Source: Oscillospiraceae bacterium (GTDB lineage Bacteria; Bacillota; Clostridia; Oscillospirales; Oscillospiraceae). From it: DNA of 64,000 nt. The position numbers and the translations under genes are program-made. Of this stretch, positions 15,348 to 23,312 are shown piece after piece; positions within the stretch are counted from its first letter, which is position 1, and every line of letters begins with the position of its first letter. Under the pieces are notes generated by a model, which worked only from the letters and a program-made list of their open reading frames with translations, was not told where the DNA came from and did no database searches. The stretch spans positions 1 to 64,000 of the forward strand of contig JAETSB010000006.1 in the NCBI GenBank assembly GCA_021769865.1. The letters are read 5' to 3'.

Positions 15348-16243
15348 AGGTCCTCTGCTTCGGCTCGCTGAACATCGACTACGTCTATCAGGTCCCCCAT
15401 TTCGTCGGCGGCGGGGAGACGCTGGCCGCCGGGTCCCTCAGCCGGTTCAGCGGCGGCAAGGGTCTGAACCAGTCCATCGCCCTGGCCCGGGCGGGACTGG
15501 AGGTCTGGCACGCCGGGGCCGTCGGGCGGGACGGCCGGTTCCTCCTGGAGGAGCTTGGGGAAGCGGGGGTGCGCACGGAGTACGTGGAGGTCCTGGAGGA
15601 CGTGCAGACCGGCCACGCCATCATCCAGCGGACTCCCTCCGGGGAGAACTGCATCCTGCTCTACGGCGGGGCCAACCGCCATATCACCCGGGAGCGGATC
15701 GACCGGGTCCTATCAAGCTTCGGCCCCGGGGACGCCCTGGTGCTGCAAAATGAGATCAGCGCGCTTCCCGATCTGGCGGAACGGGCCAGGGAACGGGGCC
15801 TGACCATAGCCCTGAATCCCTCTCCCATGGAGGACGGCCTTCTTCCCCTGCTGCCCCTCGCCAGCTACTTACTCCTGAATGAGATTGAGGCGGCCCAGCT
15901 CTTACAGGGCCTGGGAAAGCCCGTCCCGGAGGCGGAAGAAGACCTGGCGGCGGCGCTGGCCCTCCCCTCTACGGCGGTGGTGCTGACCCTGGGCCCCCAG
16001 GGCTCCCTTTTTTCCGACGGGACCCGGCTGGTCCGGCAGGCCGCCGTCCCCGTCCGGGCTGTGGACACCACGGCGGCGGGGGACACCTACACCGGCTTCT
16101 TCCTGGCCGGAGTGCTGAGCGGGCAGAGTGTGGAGTGGTCCATGAAGTACGCCTCCACCGCCGCGGCCATCGCCGTCACCCGGCCCGGGGCCGCGCCCTC
16201 CATCCCCTCCCGGGCGGAGGTCCTGTTGGAGATGGAAGATTGA
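15344..16243 (+). CDS. rbsK: Ribokinase (PfkB family)
   Basis: A 299-residue PfkB kinase. The N-terminal signature G-S-L-N-I-D-Y-V and the S-G-G-K-G-L-N-Q-S motif match ribokinases; the C-terminal D-T-T-A-A-G-D-T-Y-T-G-F holds the catalytic base Asp. It would convert ribose from the overlapping nucleoside hydrolase to ribose-5-phosphate. Other sugars are possible in this family, but the N-L-D-Y/Q-S pattern and context favour ribose. A hairpin terminator follows. Confidence 0.88.
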   Translation: MKVLCFGSLNIDYVYQVPHFVGGGETLAAGSLSRFSGGKGLNQSIALARAGLEVWHAGAVGRDGRFLLEELGEAGVRTEYVEVLEDVQTGHAIIQRTPSGENCILLYGGANRHITRERIDRVLSSFGPGDALVLQNEISALPDLAERARERGLTIALNPSPMEDGLLPLLPLASYLLLNEIEAAQLLQGLGKPVPEAEEDLAAALALPSTAVVLTLGPQGSLFSDGTRLVRQAAVPVRAVDTTAAGDTYTGFFLAGVLSGQSVEWSMKYASTAAAIAVTRPGAAPSIPSRAEVLLEMED

Positions 16244-16246
16244 CAA

Positions 16247-16286
16247 AAACGGAGGCGGAGCCGGTTTGACGGCTCCGCCTCCGTTT
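16247..16286. terminator. Terminator between ribokinase and helicase genes
   Basis: A perfect 16-bp stem (16247-16262 with 16271-16286) flanked by AAA and TTT. It overlaps the stop codon of the convergent helicase gene. Confidence 0.75.
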
Positions 16287-18522
16287 AGTCGTCTCCGCGG
16301 CCAAACCGCTGGCCCCGGTTCTTCCGCTCCCGCTGGAAGCACGCGTCGCACAGCCGCCCCCGGTGATACAGGGGCAGGGCCTTCCCGCAGATCTGGCAGA
16401 AGCGGATGTTGTTCCGCAGGCGGTGGAGCAGAATCTCGTTGATCTCGTCCGCCACCTGTTCCCGGCTGTCGTAGAGCCGCTCCTCGTCCACCGGGCAGTC
16501 GAAGGCCTTGGCGAAGGAGAAATAGAGGTCCAGTTTCCGGTAGTACAGCTCCAGCTCCGGCAGGGTGGGATCTCCCTCCGGGAGGCCGGGCTGCTCGACG
16601 TCCTCCCCCTGCTGCCAGCGGCGCAGGAAGGAGAAGAACAGCTCCCGGAGGGCCTCCTCCGTCTCGTCAAAGGGGATGTTGGCCGCCCGCAGCTCCTGCT
16701 CCCGGGTGAGGGTAAAGCCCATCTCCCGCATCTTGGAGATCAGGGTGATATACCGGGTGATGTCCAGCTTCCGATAGGGCTCCACCGTGGGCATCTTGTT
16801 CCACTCCGTCAGCACCTCCAGCAGGTCGAACTCCGCCTGGAGCACCAGGTCCGAGAAGCCCACCACGGCGTAGTCCAGCGGCGGGATTACCGCCTCCAGC
16901 CCCGCCCGAATGATGGGCAGGCCCTGGGCGGCTCCCACGTAGCCCTTGTTGTACATGCCGAAGCGCCCGGCCCGCCCGGCGATCTGGCGGATCTCCTCCG
17001 GCCTCAGCTCCCGGCGCTCCACGCCGTCGAATTTTTCCGTCTCCAGGAAGATGATCCGCCGGATGGGCAGGTTCAGCCCCATGCCAATGGCGTCGGTGGA
17101 GACGATATACTCCATCTCCCCCTTCAAAAAGCCCTCCATCTGCCGCCGCCGGGTGGAGTAGGGCAGGGCCCCGTAGATGATGGCGGGCTCCTTCCCGCTC
17201 TGGCGCAGGTCCTCCGCCACGCTGAGGACTCCCACCTTGGAAAAGGTGATGAGGGCGTCCCCCGGCTGGACCCGGTGATAGTCTACGGTCCGGGTCATGC
17301 AGATCAGCGGCGTGGTCCGCTTGTGGACCTCCACCTCGAAGCTGTCGCCGCAGCTCTCGATGAGGCGGATCAGCAGGTCCTCCGCCTCCGGGGCGGCGCA
17401 CAGGTGGACCTCCGGGGACAGCACCCCCAAAATGGCCCGGGTCCAGGCGTAACCCCGCTGGGGGTCTGCGATCATCTGGCACTCGTCGATGACGGCCACG
17501 TCGTAATAGCGCTTCAGGTCCAGCTTCTCGGCGGTGGCGGCGGTGTGGGTGTCCCAGGTGCGGGAGTCCTCCTCCTCACCGGTGGTCAGGCTGCAGTCCA
17601 CCCCCGCCTCCAGCAGCGTCTCCTGGGCCTCCAGGGCCAAAAGGCGCAGGGGGGCCAGGTACACGCCGCTGCGGGCCTGCTTGAGGCGCTGGAAGCCGGC
17701 GTAGGTCTTGCCGGTGTTGGTGCCCCCCAGGTGCAAAATGAAATGGCGGCGCATCGCCCGGGCCTCCGGGTACTCGTCCTTGGGATTCAGGGCGATGAGC
17801 AGGGACAGGCTGGTGCGGATGGCCTGGGGCACATACCACACGGACCAGACCGCCGTCAGGCCCTCCTGGAGGAGCTGGGACACGGGGAAGCCCTCCGTCC
17901 TCAGCATGGCCTCCGCGTCCGCCTCCGGCTGGGCGGCGGCAAACTCCGCCAGCACCTGGGCCGAGGCGCCCCGAAGCACCTGGGGATAGCGTTCCAGGGC
18001 CGCCCGGGCCTGGGCGTGGTCGGAGCACTCCCCCATCCACGGCGCCGCCCGGAGGAAATTTTTCAGCACCTCCAGCATCCGCTTGCCGGTGCAGTTGTTC
18101 TCCAGGGAGAGAAACTCCCGCATCTGCCCCACGGACTGGTTCTGGTCGAAAGTCCGGCTTCGGGGCACCGAGGCCAGCCGGGCCAGGATCGCGGCGTGGT
18201 AATAGCCCGCCAACAGCCAGGGGGCGGAGTCATCCTTTTCCGCCTCCTCCCAGGCCGCGGTCAGCAGGCGGCCGGCGTGCCGCACGCCGGGGGCGGCGGC
18301 CCGGAGGGCGGCTCCCCGCAGCTCCGGGTCCTTCCGGGCCTGGACGAAGGAGACGTCCCTCTCCGCCCGGCGCACCTCCTCCTGGCTCCACATGCGGATG
18401 GGGCGCCCGTTGGACATCAGGATGCGGGGCTTGGGCAGCAGCTGCTTCATCAGCTCATTGGTCCAGCCCCGCCGCTTCAGCACGGAGGCCGACCAGTTTT
18501 TTCCTCCGGCGCGTCCGGACAC
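16285..18522 (-). CDS. SUV3-like superfamily 2 RNA helicase
   Basis: About 745 residues. Motif I is G-G-T-N-T-G-K-T, motif II is D-E-C-Q, motif III region follows, and motif VI is Q-I-A-G-R-A-G-R-F-G. This pattern and the C-terminal helical part match the Ski2-like/SUV3 helicases of the mitochondrial degradosome; bacterial homologues occur in some Clostridia. The extreme C-terminus adds a four-Cys zinc ribbon (C-Q-I-C ... C-D-A-C) and a basic tail. The frame runs further upstream, but a GTG at 18522 after AAGGGGG fits the promoter at 18558 better than upstream ATG codons (18567, 18735). RNA turnover is a likely role; substrate unknown. Confidence 0.85.
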   Translation of the reverse strand: MSGRAGGKNWSASVLKRRGWTNELMKQLLPKPRILMSNGRPIRMWSQEEVRRAERDVSFVQARKDPELRGAALRAAAPGVRHAGRLLTAAWEEAEKDDSAPWLLAGYYHAAILARLASVPRSRTFDQNQSVGQMREFLSLENNCTGKRMLEVLKNFLRAAPWMGECSDHAQARAALERYPQVLRGASAQVLAEFAAAQPEADAEAMLRTEGFPVSQLLQEGLTAVWSVWYVPQAIRTSLSLLIALNPKDEYPEARAMRRHFILHLGGTNTGKTYAGFQRLKQARSGVYLAPLRLLALEAQETLLEAGVDCSLTTGEEEDSRTWDTHTAATAEKLDLKRYYDVAVIDECQMIADPQRGYAWTRAILGVLSPEVHLCAAPEAEDLLIRLIESCGDSFEVEVHKRTTPLICMTRTVDYHRVQPGDALITFSKVGVLSVAEDLRQSGKEPAIIYGALPYSTRRRQMEGFLKGEMEYIVSTDAIGMGLNLPIRRIIFLETEKFDGVERRELRPEEIRQIAGRAGRFGMYNKGYVGAAQGLPIIRAGLEAVIPPLDYAVVGFSDLVLQAEFDLLEVLTEWNKMPTVEPYRKLDITRYITLISKMREMGFTLTREQELRAANIPFDETEEALRELFFSFLRRWQQGEDVEQPGLPEGDPTLPELELYYRKLDLYFSFAKAFDCPVDEERLYDSREQVADEINEILLHRLRNNIRFCQICGKALPLYHRGRLCDACFQRERKNRGQRFGRGDD

Positions 18523-18557
18523 GGCGCTTCCCCCTTTCTTCCTCGAAACCTGTCGGT

Positions 18558-18586
18558 ATGATGTCATAGTATGGGCCTGTTGACAA
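18558..18586 (-). promoter_or_regulatory. Candidate promoter of the SUV3-like helicase gene
   Basis: On the minus strand TTGTCA (18586-18581), a 17-base spacer and CATCAT (18563-18558). If used, transcription starts just upstream of 18550, which supports the GTG start at 18522. Confidence 0.45.
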
Positions 18587-18853
18587 AGCAGCCCCCAAGC
18601 CGAAGGTATGGTAGAACAAAGGCAAAGGGGGCGGGAAAATGCAGCTGAAATATCGCACTGTTCGCGCAAAACGGTTCCAGCTTGCCGCAATCCAACGAAC
18701 CAGCCAAAAATCCATGCTATTATAGCATGATGCACAGAGCCGCGTCAACGGCGGCCGCAAGCGGTTCCCTGCAAATCCATACCGGTTTTTCACGGACAGA
18801 ACAAGGGAGCGGACCCAGCCCGCTCCCTTGTTCTGTCCGAATTCCGCTGTGCT
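18587..18853. other. Intergenic region with a long perfect hairpin
   Basis: No gene seen. Near its right end a perfect 20-bp inverted repeat (18793-18812 with 18820-18839, 7-base loop) lies just downstream of the lipoprotein gene that ends at 18854. It has no T-run in either direction, so it may act as a stability element or factor-dependent terminator. The rest looks unstructured by eye. Confidence 0.6.
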
Positions 18854-20167
18854 TCACGACAGGGTTTTTGCCTGCAGCTCGTCAAAGGCTGCCATGCACT
18901 CGTCCACCGTGGCGCCGCCCAGCAGCTGCCGTACGATCCGGCAGGTGTTCCCCCACTGCTCCACGTGCATGCTGGCGTTGGAGCCCAGGACGTAGACGCC
19001 CGCCTCGATCCGCTCGTTCAGAGGGCGCAGGGCCGGAACGCAGTCCACTTTCACGTTTTTGGAGGGGGAGATGACCCGGTTGGTCTCCGAATAGACCTGA
19101 AGGGCCTCGTCGGAGGTCATGATATTCAGAACCTTGGCCGCGTCCTCCCGGTGCTCCGCCTCGGCGCCGACGGCAAGGCCGGTCATGGGCATCACCGGCA
19201 TCTGGCCTCTATCTGTGGGGAAGCCGATGACCCGCATTTCAAAATCGGTCTTTCCATAGCTGGTCTCGGTGTTGGCCGCACCCCAGTAGGCCATGACGAT
19301 GGGGGTCTTTCCCGCTAGGAAATCCGGCCCCTCCGCCTCAATGGCCTCGCTGACCAGGGCCTTCTCCGCGTCGATATACCCGCGGTCAATGAGGGTCTGC
19401 AAAAACTCGAAGCCGGGGCGCATATAGTCGCTGTACTTGGCCTCGCCGCTGTTCAGAGCCGCGATCTCCGCCTCCGTGTTCCCGCCGTTGTAAAGATCGG
19501 CGTAAGCCTGGGCGAAGACGAAGGTCTCCAGCCACCAGCGGTTCGCCCCGATGGGCGTCTCAATCCCGTTTTCCTGGAAGACGCGGCAGCACTCCAGGAA
19601 CTCCTCCGGCGTCTCCGGCAGGGCCAGGCCGTACCGGTTGAACAGGTCCATATTGAGGAACAGGCCGTAGGCCACCACCTCCTGGGGGATGGCTACCAGC
19701 TTCCCGTCCACCGTATTCGCCACCCGGATGATGTCCCGCAGGTTTTTCGCGCTGTCCAGGCCGGACAGGTCCATCAGCTTTCCCTCCGCCCCCAGAGCCA
19801 GGACGATGTCCGGGTTCAGCAGATACAGATCGTCCATATTATTGCGCGCCCGGTCGAGAGTGACCTCGTCATACGTCTTGTCCTGGTAATCCTCCGCCGT
19901 ATAGGTCCGGTACACCATGGTGATGCCCAGCTTTTCCTCGGCCATGGCCACCGTCAGGTCCGAGGCGGTCCTGGCGACGTTTTCCGCGTTGGGATCGGTC
20001 TTTTCCATGGGGCTGAACAGGTTGACCACCCGTTCCTCCTCCTCGTCCTGCGGGAGCAGGTTGACGTCGGGCTCGCTTCCCCCGCAGGCCGTCAGGGACA
20101 GCGCCGCCAGCAGGGCCAGAAGCCCGGCGGCCCCCCTGCGGGCCCTGCGCTTCAAAAACGGTCTCAT
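18854..20167 (-). CDS. Extracellular sugar-binding lipoprotein linked to a sensor kinase
   Basis: A 437-residue family-1 solute-binding lipoprotein: basic N-terminus, hydrophobic run, lipobox S-L-T-A-C, then the binding protein fold. The start at 20167 follows GGGAGGAACCACA and its ATGA overlaps the stop of the upstream histidine kinase gene by four bases. No permease genes adjoin. This arrangement suggests a ligand-loaded receptor that informs the kinase, as LuxP does for LuxQ and TorT for TorS. The acidic linker D-E-E-E-E-E after the lipid anchor is notable. Ligand unknown; a scavenged transporter component is the alternative. Confidence 0.85.
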   Translation of the reverse strand: MRPFLKRRARRGAAGLLALLAALSLTACGGSEPDVNLLPQDEEEERVVNLFSPMEKTDPNAENVARTASDLTVAMAEEKLGITMVYRTYTAEDYQDKTYDEVTLDRARNNMDDLYLLNPDIVLALGAEGKLMDLSGLDSAKNLRDIIRVANTVDGKLVAIPQEVVAYGLFLNMDLFNRYGLALPETPEEFLECCRVFQENGIETPIGANRWWLETFVFAQAYADLYNGGNTEAEIAALNSGEAKYSDYMRPGFEFLQTLIDRGYIDAEKALVSEAIEAEGPDFLAGKTPIVMAYWGAANTETSYGKTDFEMRVIGFPTDRGQMPVMPMTGLAVGAEAEHREDAAKVLNIMTSDEALQVYSETNRVISPSKNVKVDCVPALRPLNERIEAGVYVLGSNASMHVEQWGNTCRIVRQLLGGATVDECMAAFDELQAKTLS

Positions 20168-22728
20168 TGTGGTTCCTCCCTTCTGATACACTGCCGGATA
20201 ACCTTTTTCAAAAGCTCCATGTTCAGGGGCTTCGGCACGTGGGCGTCCATGCCCGCGTCCAGCGCCGCCTTTTCGTCCTCGGCGAAGGCGTTGGCCGTCA
20301 TAGCGATGATGGGAATGCGCTTGGCGTCCTCCCGCTCCAGGGAACGAATGGCCCGCGCGGCCTCGTGGCCGCTCATCACCGGCATCTGCACATCCATCAA
20401 AATGGCGTCAAATTCGCCCTCCTCCGACCTCTGGAAGCGCTCCACCGCCAGAAGGCCGTTTTCCACGATCTCGCAGGACGCTCCCTCGATCTCCAGGAGC
20501 TCCGCCAGAATCTCCGCGTTGATCTCGTTATCCTCCGCGGCCAGAAAGCGAATCTCCTCCAGGCCGCCGTCTTCCTCGGCCTCGGAGGCGTCCTGTTTGC
20601 CCGGCTCCGTCCACAGCTCCTCGGCCTTTTCCCGGAGCGCGGAGGCGAAAAAGGGCTTGGTAAGGACGCCCGTACGCGGAATCTCCAGGGCCTCCTCCGT
20701 GTTCTCCGCGCCGAACTCCGCCAGGAAGAGGATGGGCACGCCCGTGGGAAGGGCCTCCCGCAGTTCCTTGGCCGCCGGGAGGCCGCAGGTCTCCCAGTCC
20801 AGGAGAGCCAGCTGGCAGTCCCCGCCGCTTCGCAGCCAGTCCGCGGCCTCCCGGCCGTCGGCGGCGGTGTCCATCTGAACGCCGGTCTCCTCCATAAGGG
20901 CCCGGATGCTCTCCCGGCTCTCCGGGTCTCCGTCCACCACCAGGATTTGGGAGACGCCCCTCTGCTTCCAGAACTGCCGGTCCGCCTGCTCCTCCTGGAT
21001 GCGGAGCTCCAGGTCCACCCGGAAGAGGGTCCCCCGGTCCACCTCGCTGAACACCTCGATGGTGCCGCCCATCAGCTCCACGATGCTTTTGGTGATGGCC
21101 ATGCCCAGGCCGGTGCCCTGGACCTTGTTGGTGGTGCTGTTCTCCGCCCGGGTAAAGGCGTCGAAGATGGTCTTCAAATACTCCGGCGTCATGCCATAGC
21201 CGTCGTCCTCCACTTCGATGCGGATATGCTGGTACTGGCTGGAGCGCTGCTTCAGCCCGATGATGCGGAACCAGATGTGTCCCTTCTCCGGCGTGTACTT
21301 CACGGCGTTGGAGAGGAGGTTGATGAGGATTTGATTGATCCGGGTCTCGTCTCCCACCAGATACTCGTGCCGGACGCCGGTGACCTCCAGGTGGAACTCC
21401 TGCTTCCTGGCCTTGGCCATGGGCTGGATGATGGCCTCTACGGAGGAGACCACGTCGTTCAGGGCGAACTTCTCAAGATTCAGCACGACCTTCCCGCTCT
21501 CGATCTTGGAGACGTCCAGAATGTCGTTGATGAGGCTGAGGAGGTGCTGGCCGGAGGCCATGATCTTCCGGGTGTACTCCCGGACCTTGGCGGGGTTTTC
21601 CGCGTCCTTGTCCAGAAGGGTGGTAAAGCCCAGCACCGCATTCATGGGCGTACGGATATCGTGGGACATGTTGGAGAGGAAGGTGGTCTTGGATTCGCTG
21701 GCAATCTGGGCCGCCTGGAGGGCGTCCGCCAGCTGCTGGCTGTGGACTCTCCGCTCCTCCTCCCGCTCTCTCCGCAGCTTATCCTGCTGCCGCCAGTTGA
21801 GGTAATACAGGAGGATGCACAGGAAAAACGCCGCCAGCATGGAGGCCACGACGATGAAAATATTCTGATTGACGGTCTTCCCCTCCCGCTGGATGGCCTG
21901 GACCGGCACGTAACCCACCAGGAAGATGGTTCCGCCGTTCACCGCCCACATATAGCTGAGGGCCCGCACGTTCCGAATGTCGTGGTAAAACAGGATATTC
22001 TCCCCGTTCTCCAGGCACGCGTCCACCTCCGCCTGGATGCCCGGGTCCTTGATGTCATTGGCCTGGTAGAAATCCGCCAGGTTCAGATGGCCCGCGCTGC
22101 GCTGCCCCATGCCCTTGGGCTTCAGCACAAACCGCCGGCTCTCCGCGTCCATGATATACAGCGACGCCTGCTTGTTGTAGAACCCGTTGGGGAGGGACCG
22201 GTCTATGGCGTCGTAGATATACTCGGCATAGAGGGTCCCGATCTCCCGCCCGTCCCGCTCCACGGGGCATTTTATGGTATAGGACCACGTTCCCATATAG
22301 TTGAGGTAGGACTTGGACACCGGGAGCCCCATCACCGTCCCGCCGGCGGAGAAATCCAGCTCCTCCTCCGTGAAGCGGACTCCGGTGTTGGAGACGCCCT
22401 CTGTCTTCCCGGACAGAATCAGCGACATCTTGGACATGGTCTGGTTTTTCTCATAGGAGCGGATGTATTCCTCCGGGTCCTCCACCCGCGCGATCTCCTG
22501 AGCGATGAGGGTCTGGAACTCCGCCTCGCTGCGCAGGATCGCCTCGATCGTGCTCTCGATCAGGTCCAGGCTTTCGCTCAGGTTTTGGATGGCGGATTCG
22601 GACATCTCCCTGACAATCTGCTGAGATACAGAAAATACAATCGTCCCAAAGACGCAGAAAACCAATATGATGGGGAGAAGCAGAGGGAAGCCCTTCCGCT
22701 TCTCCGGTTTGTTTGGTTGCCGTTTCAT
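20164..22728 (-). CDS. Hybrid sensor histidine kinase with two receiver domains
   Basis: About 854 residues. One membrane helix near the N-terminus and a second around 300-322 bracket a ~260-residue extracellular sensor domain. Then a coiled linker, HisKA domain with S-H-D-I-R-T-P (H356), HATPase motifs N-L-L-S-N-A-V-K-Y, D-D-G-Y-G-M and G-T-G-L-G-M-A-I, and two receiver domains. The first receiver is atypical (V-D-G-D-P in the acidic pocket); the second is canonical with the phospho-acceptor in M-D-V-Q-M-P (about D779) and K-P-L. No output domain or separate regulator gene is adjacent. The ATG at 22728 follows AGGGGG. Co-transcribed with the binding lipoprotein. Confidence 0.9.
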   Translation of the reverse strand: MKRQPNKPEKRKGFPLLLPIILVFCVFGTIVFSVSQQIVREMSESAIQNLSESLDLIESTIEAILRSEAEFQTLIAQEIARVEDPEEYIRSYEKNQTMSKMSLILSGKTEGVSNTGVRFTEEELDFSAGGTVMGLPVSKSYLNYMGTWSYTIKCPVERDGREIGTLYAEYIYDAIDRSLPNGFYNKQASLYIMDAESRRFVLKPKGMGQRSAGHLNLADFYQANDIKDPGIQAEVDACLENGENILFYHDIRNVRALSYMWAVNGGTIFLVGYVPVQAIQREGKTVNQNIFIVVASMLAAFFLCILLYYLNWRQQDKLRREREEERRVHSQQLADALQAAQIASESKTTFLSNMSHDIRTPMNAVLGFTTLLDKDAENPAKVREYTRKIMASGQHLLSLINDILDVSKIESGKVVLNLEKFALNDVVSSVEAIIQPMAKARKQEFHLEVTGVRHEYLVGDETRINQILINLLSNAVKYTPEKGHIWFRIIGLKQRSSQYQHIRIEVEDDGYGMTPEYLKTIFDAFTRAENSTTNKVQGTGLGMAITKSIVELMGGTIEVFSEVDRGTLFRVDLELRIQEEQADRQFWKQRGVSQILVVDGDPESRESIRALMEETGVQMDTAADGREAADWLRSGGDCQLALLDWETCGLPAAKELREALPTGVPILFLAEFGAENTEEALEIPRTGVLTKPFFASALREKAEELWTEPGKQDASEAEEDGGLEEIRFLAAEDNEINAEILAELLEIEGASCEIVENGLLAVERFQRSEEGEFDAILMDVQMPVMSGHEAARAIRSLEREDAKRIPIIAMTANAFAEDEKAALDAGMDAHVPKPLNMELLKKVIRQCIRREEPQ

Positions 22729-22829
22729 AGGTGTGCCCCCTTCCAACGCTCAAAAAGAGGACTGCCCGGCCGGCCGGGAGAGGAGGGTCTCCCGGGTCCA
22801 AGCATAGGCCGGATCACAGCTGCTTCCCC

Positions 22830-22859
22830 ATTATACTATTTCCTCCCTTTTACTGTCAA
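22830..22859 (-). promoter_or_regulatory. Consensus promoter of the kinase/binding-protein operon
   Basis: On the minus strand TTGACA (22859-22854), an 18-base spacer and TATAAT (22835-22830). A GC-rich dyad (CCGGGAGA ... TCTCCCGG) lies in the ~95-base leader. Confidence 0.85.
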
Positions 22860-22895
22860 TAGAGGCGGCCAGGGGGGGAGTGTCCAAAAGCAGAG

Positions 22896-23135
22896 TTAAA
22901 GGAAGTCAAAGGGAGAAAAAGGTACGGTAGCCCCTGGATGGCGGGAACGATCGCGTTCCTTTTGAAGGCCGAAGCGGTTATAAGCCTGTACGAAAACAGC
23001 AAGAACAGCCTGAAGATTCTCCAATTTTCTCGGAAAACACCTGCTTCGCCGTGCCAGTGTTGGGATATAATGGCGCAGATCGGCGTTGACGCCCTCCACC
23101 GTGAAGGTGTCATTTTTTTGTGAATATTGTAAATA
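22896..23135 (-). pseudogene. C-terminal remnant of a transposase (IS1-like)
   Basis: The minus-strand frame ending at 22896 reads T-V-E-G-V-N-A-D-L-R-H-Y-I-P-T-L-A-R-R-S-R-C-F then P-R-K-L-E-N-L-Q-A-V-L-A-V-F-V. This is the typical end of IS1-type DDE transposases, where the catalytic Glu precedes N-x-x-L-R-H. Upstream of about 23135 the frame no longer looks like transposase, so catalytic core and N-terminus are lost. No terminal repeats were recognised. It marks the left edge of the AT-richer accessory block. Family assignment is from motif memory. Confidence 0.6.
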
Positions 23136-23148
23136 GCGATTTGTGGAC

Positions 23149-23175
23149 AAAAAGGCACACGCGTCTGCGTGTGCC
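23149..23175 (-). terminator. Probable terminator downstream of the MATE gene
   Basis: A perfect 9-bp stem (GGCACACGC, 23154-23162, with 23167-23175) is followed on the minus strand by TTTTTGTCC, a good T-run. Confidence 0.7.
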
Positions 23176-23186
23176 ATCTGAAACAA

Positions 23187-23252
23187 AACGACACACGCAA
23201 AGCATTGCCGTACCGTAATCAGGCTTACATGCAATGCACTGCGTGTGTCGTT
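23187..23252. repeat. Long stem-loop next to the transposase remnant
   Basis: AACGACACACGC (23187-23198) pairs perfectly with 23241-23252; a second helix GCATTGC/GCAATGC (23202-23208 with 23231-23237) stacks inside, and GTAA/TTAC closes the loop. The stem shares the CACACGC core with the adjacent hairpin at 23154. Could be a structured RNA 3' end of the MATE transcript or an insertion-element relic. Confidence 0.6.
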
Positions 23253-23312
23253 GAATGTCCGTATTGAATTGACAGACTTCCGTTTGCCAGAAGTTTCCTT
23301 GGGATGCAAAGG

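Noticed and set aside
18523-18735. Longer N-terminus of the SUV3-like helicase
   Set aside because: The extension reads as non-coding-like (Cys/Trp/Phe-rich) and would pass through the candidate promoter; a GTG with a purine-rich site fits better.
20167-22899. A 910-codon plus-strand frame antisense to the hybrid kinase
   Set aside because: Composition typical of antisense GC shadow (L/G/R/H-rich), no motifs; the kinase motifs on the minus strand explain the region.
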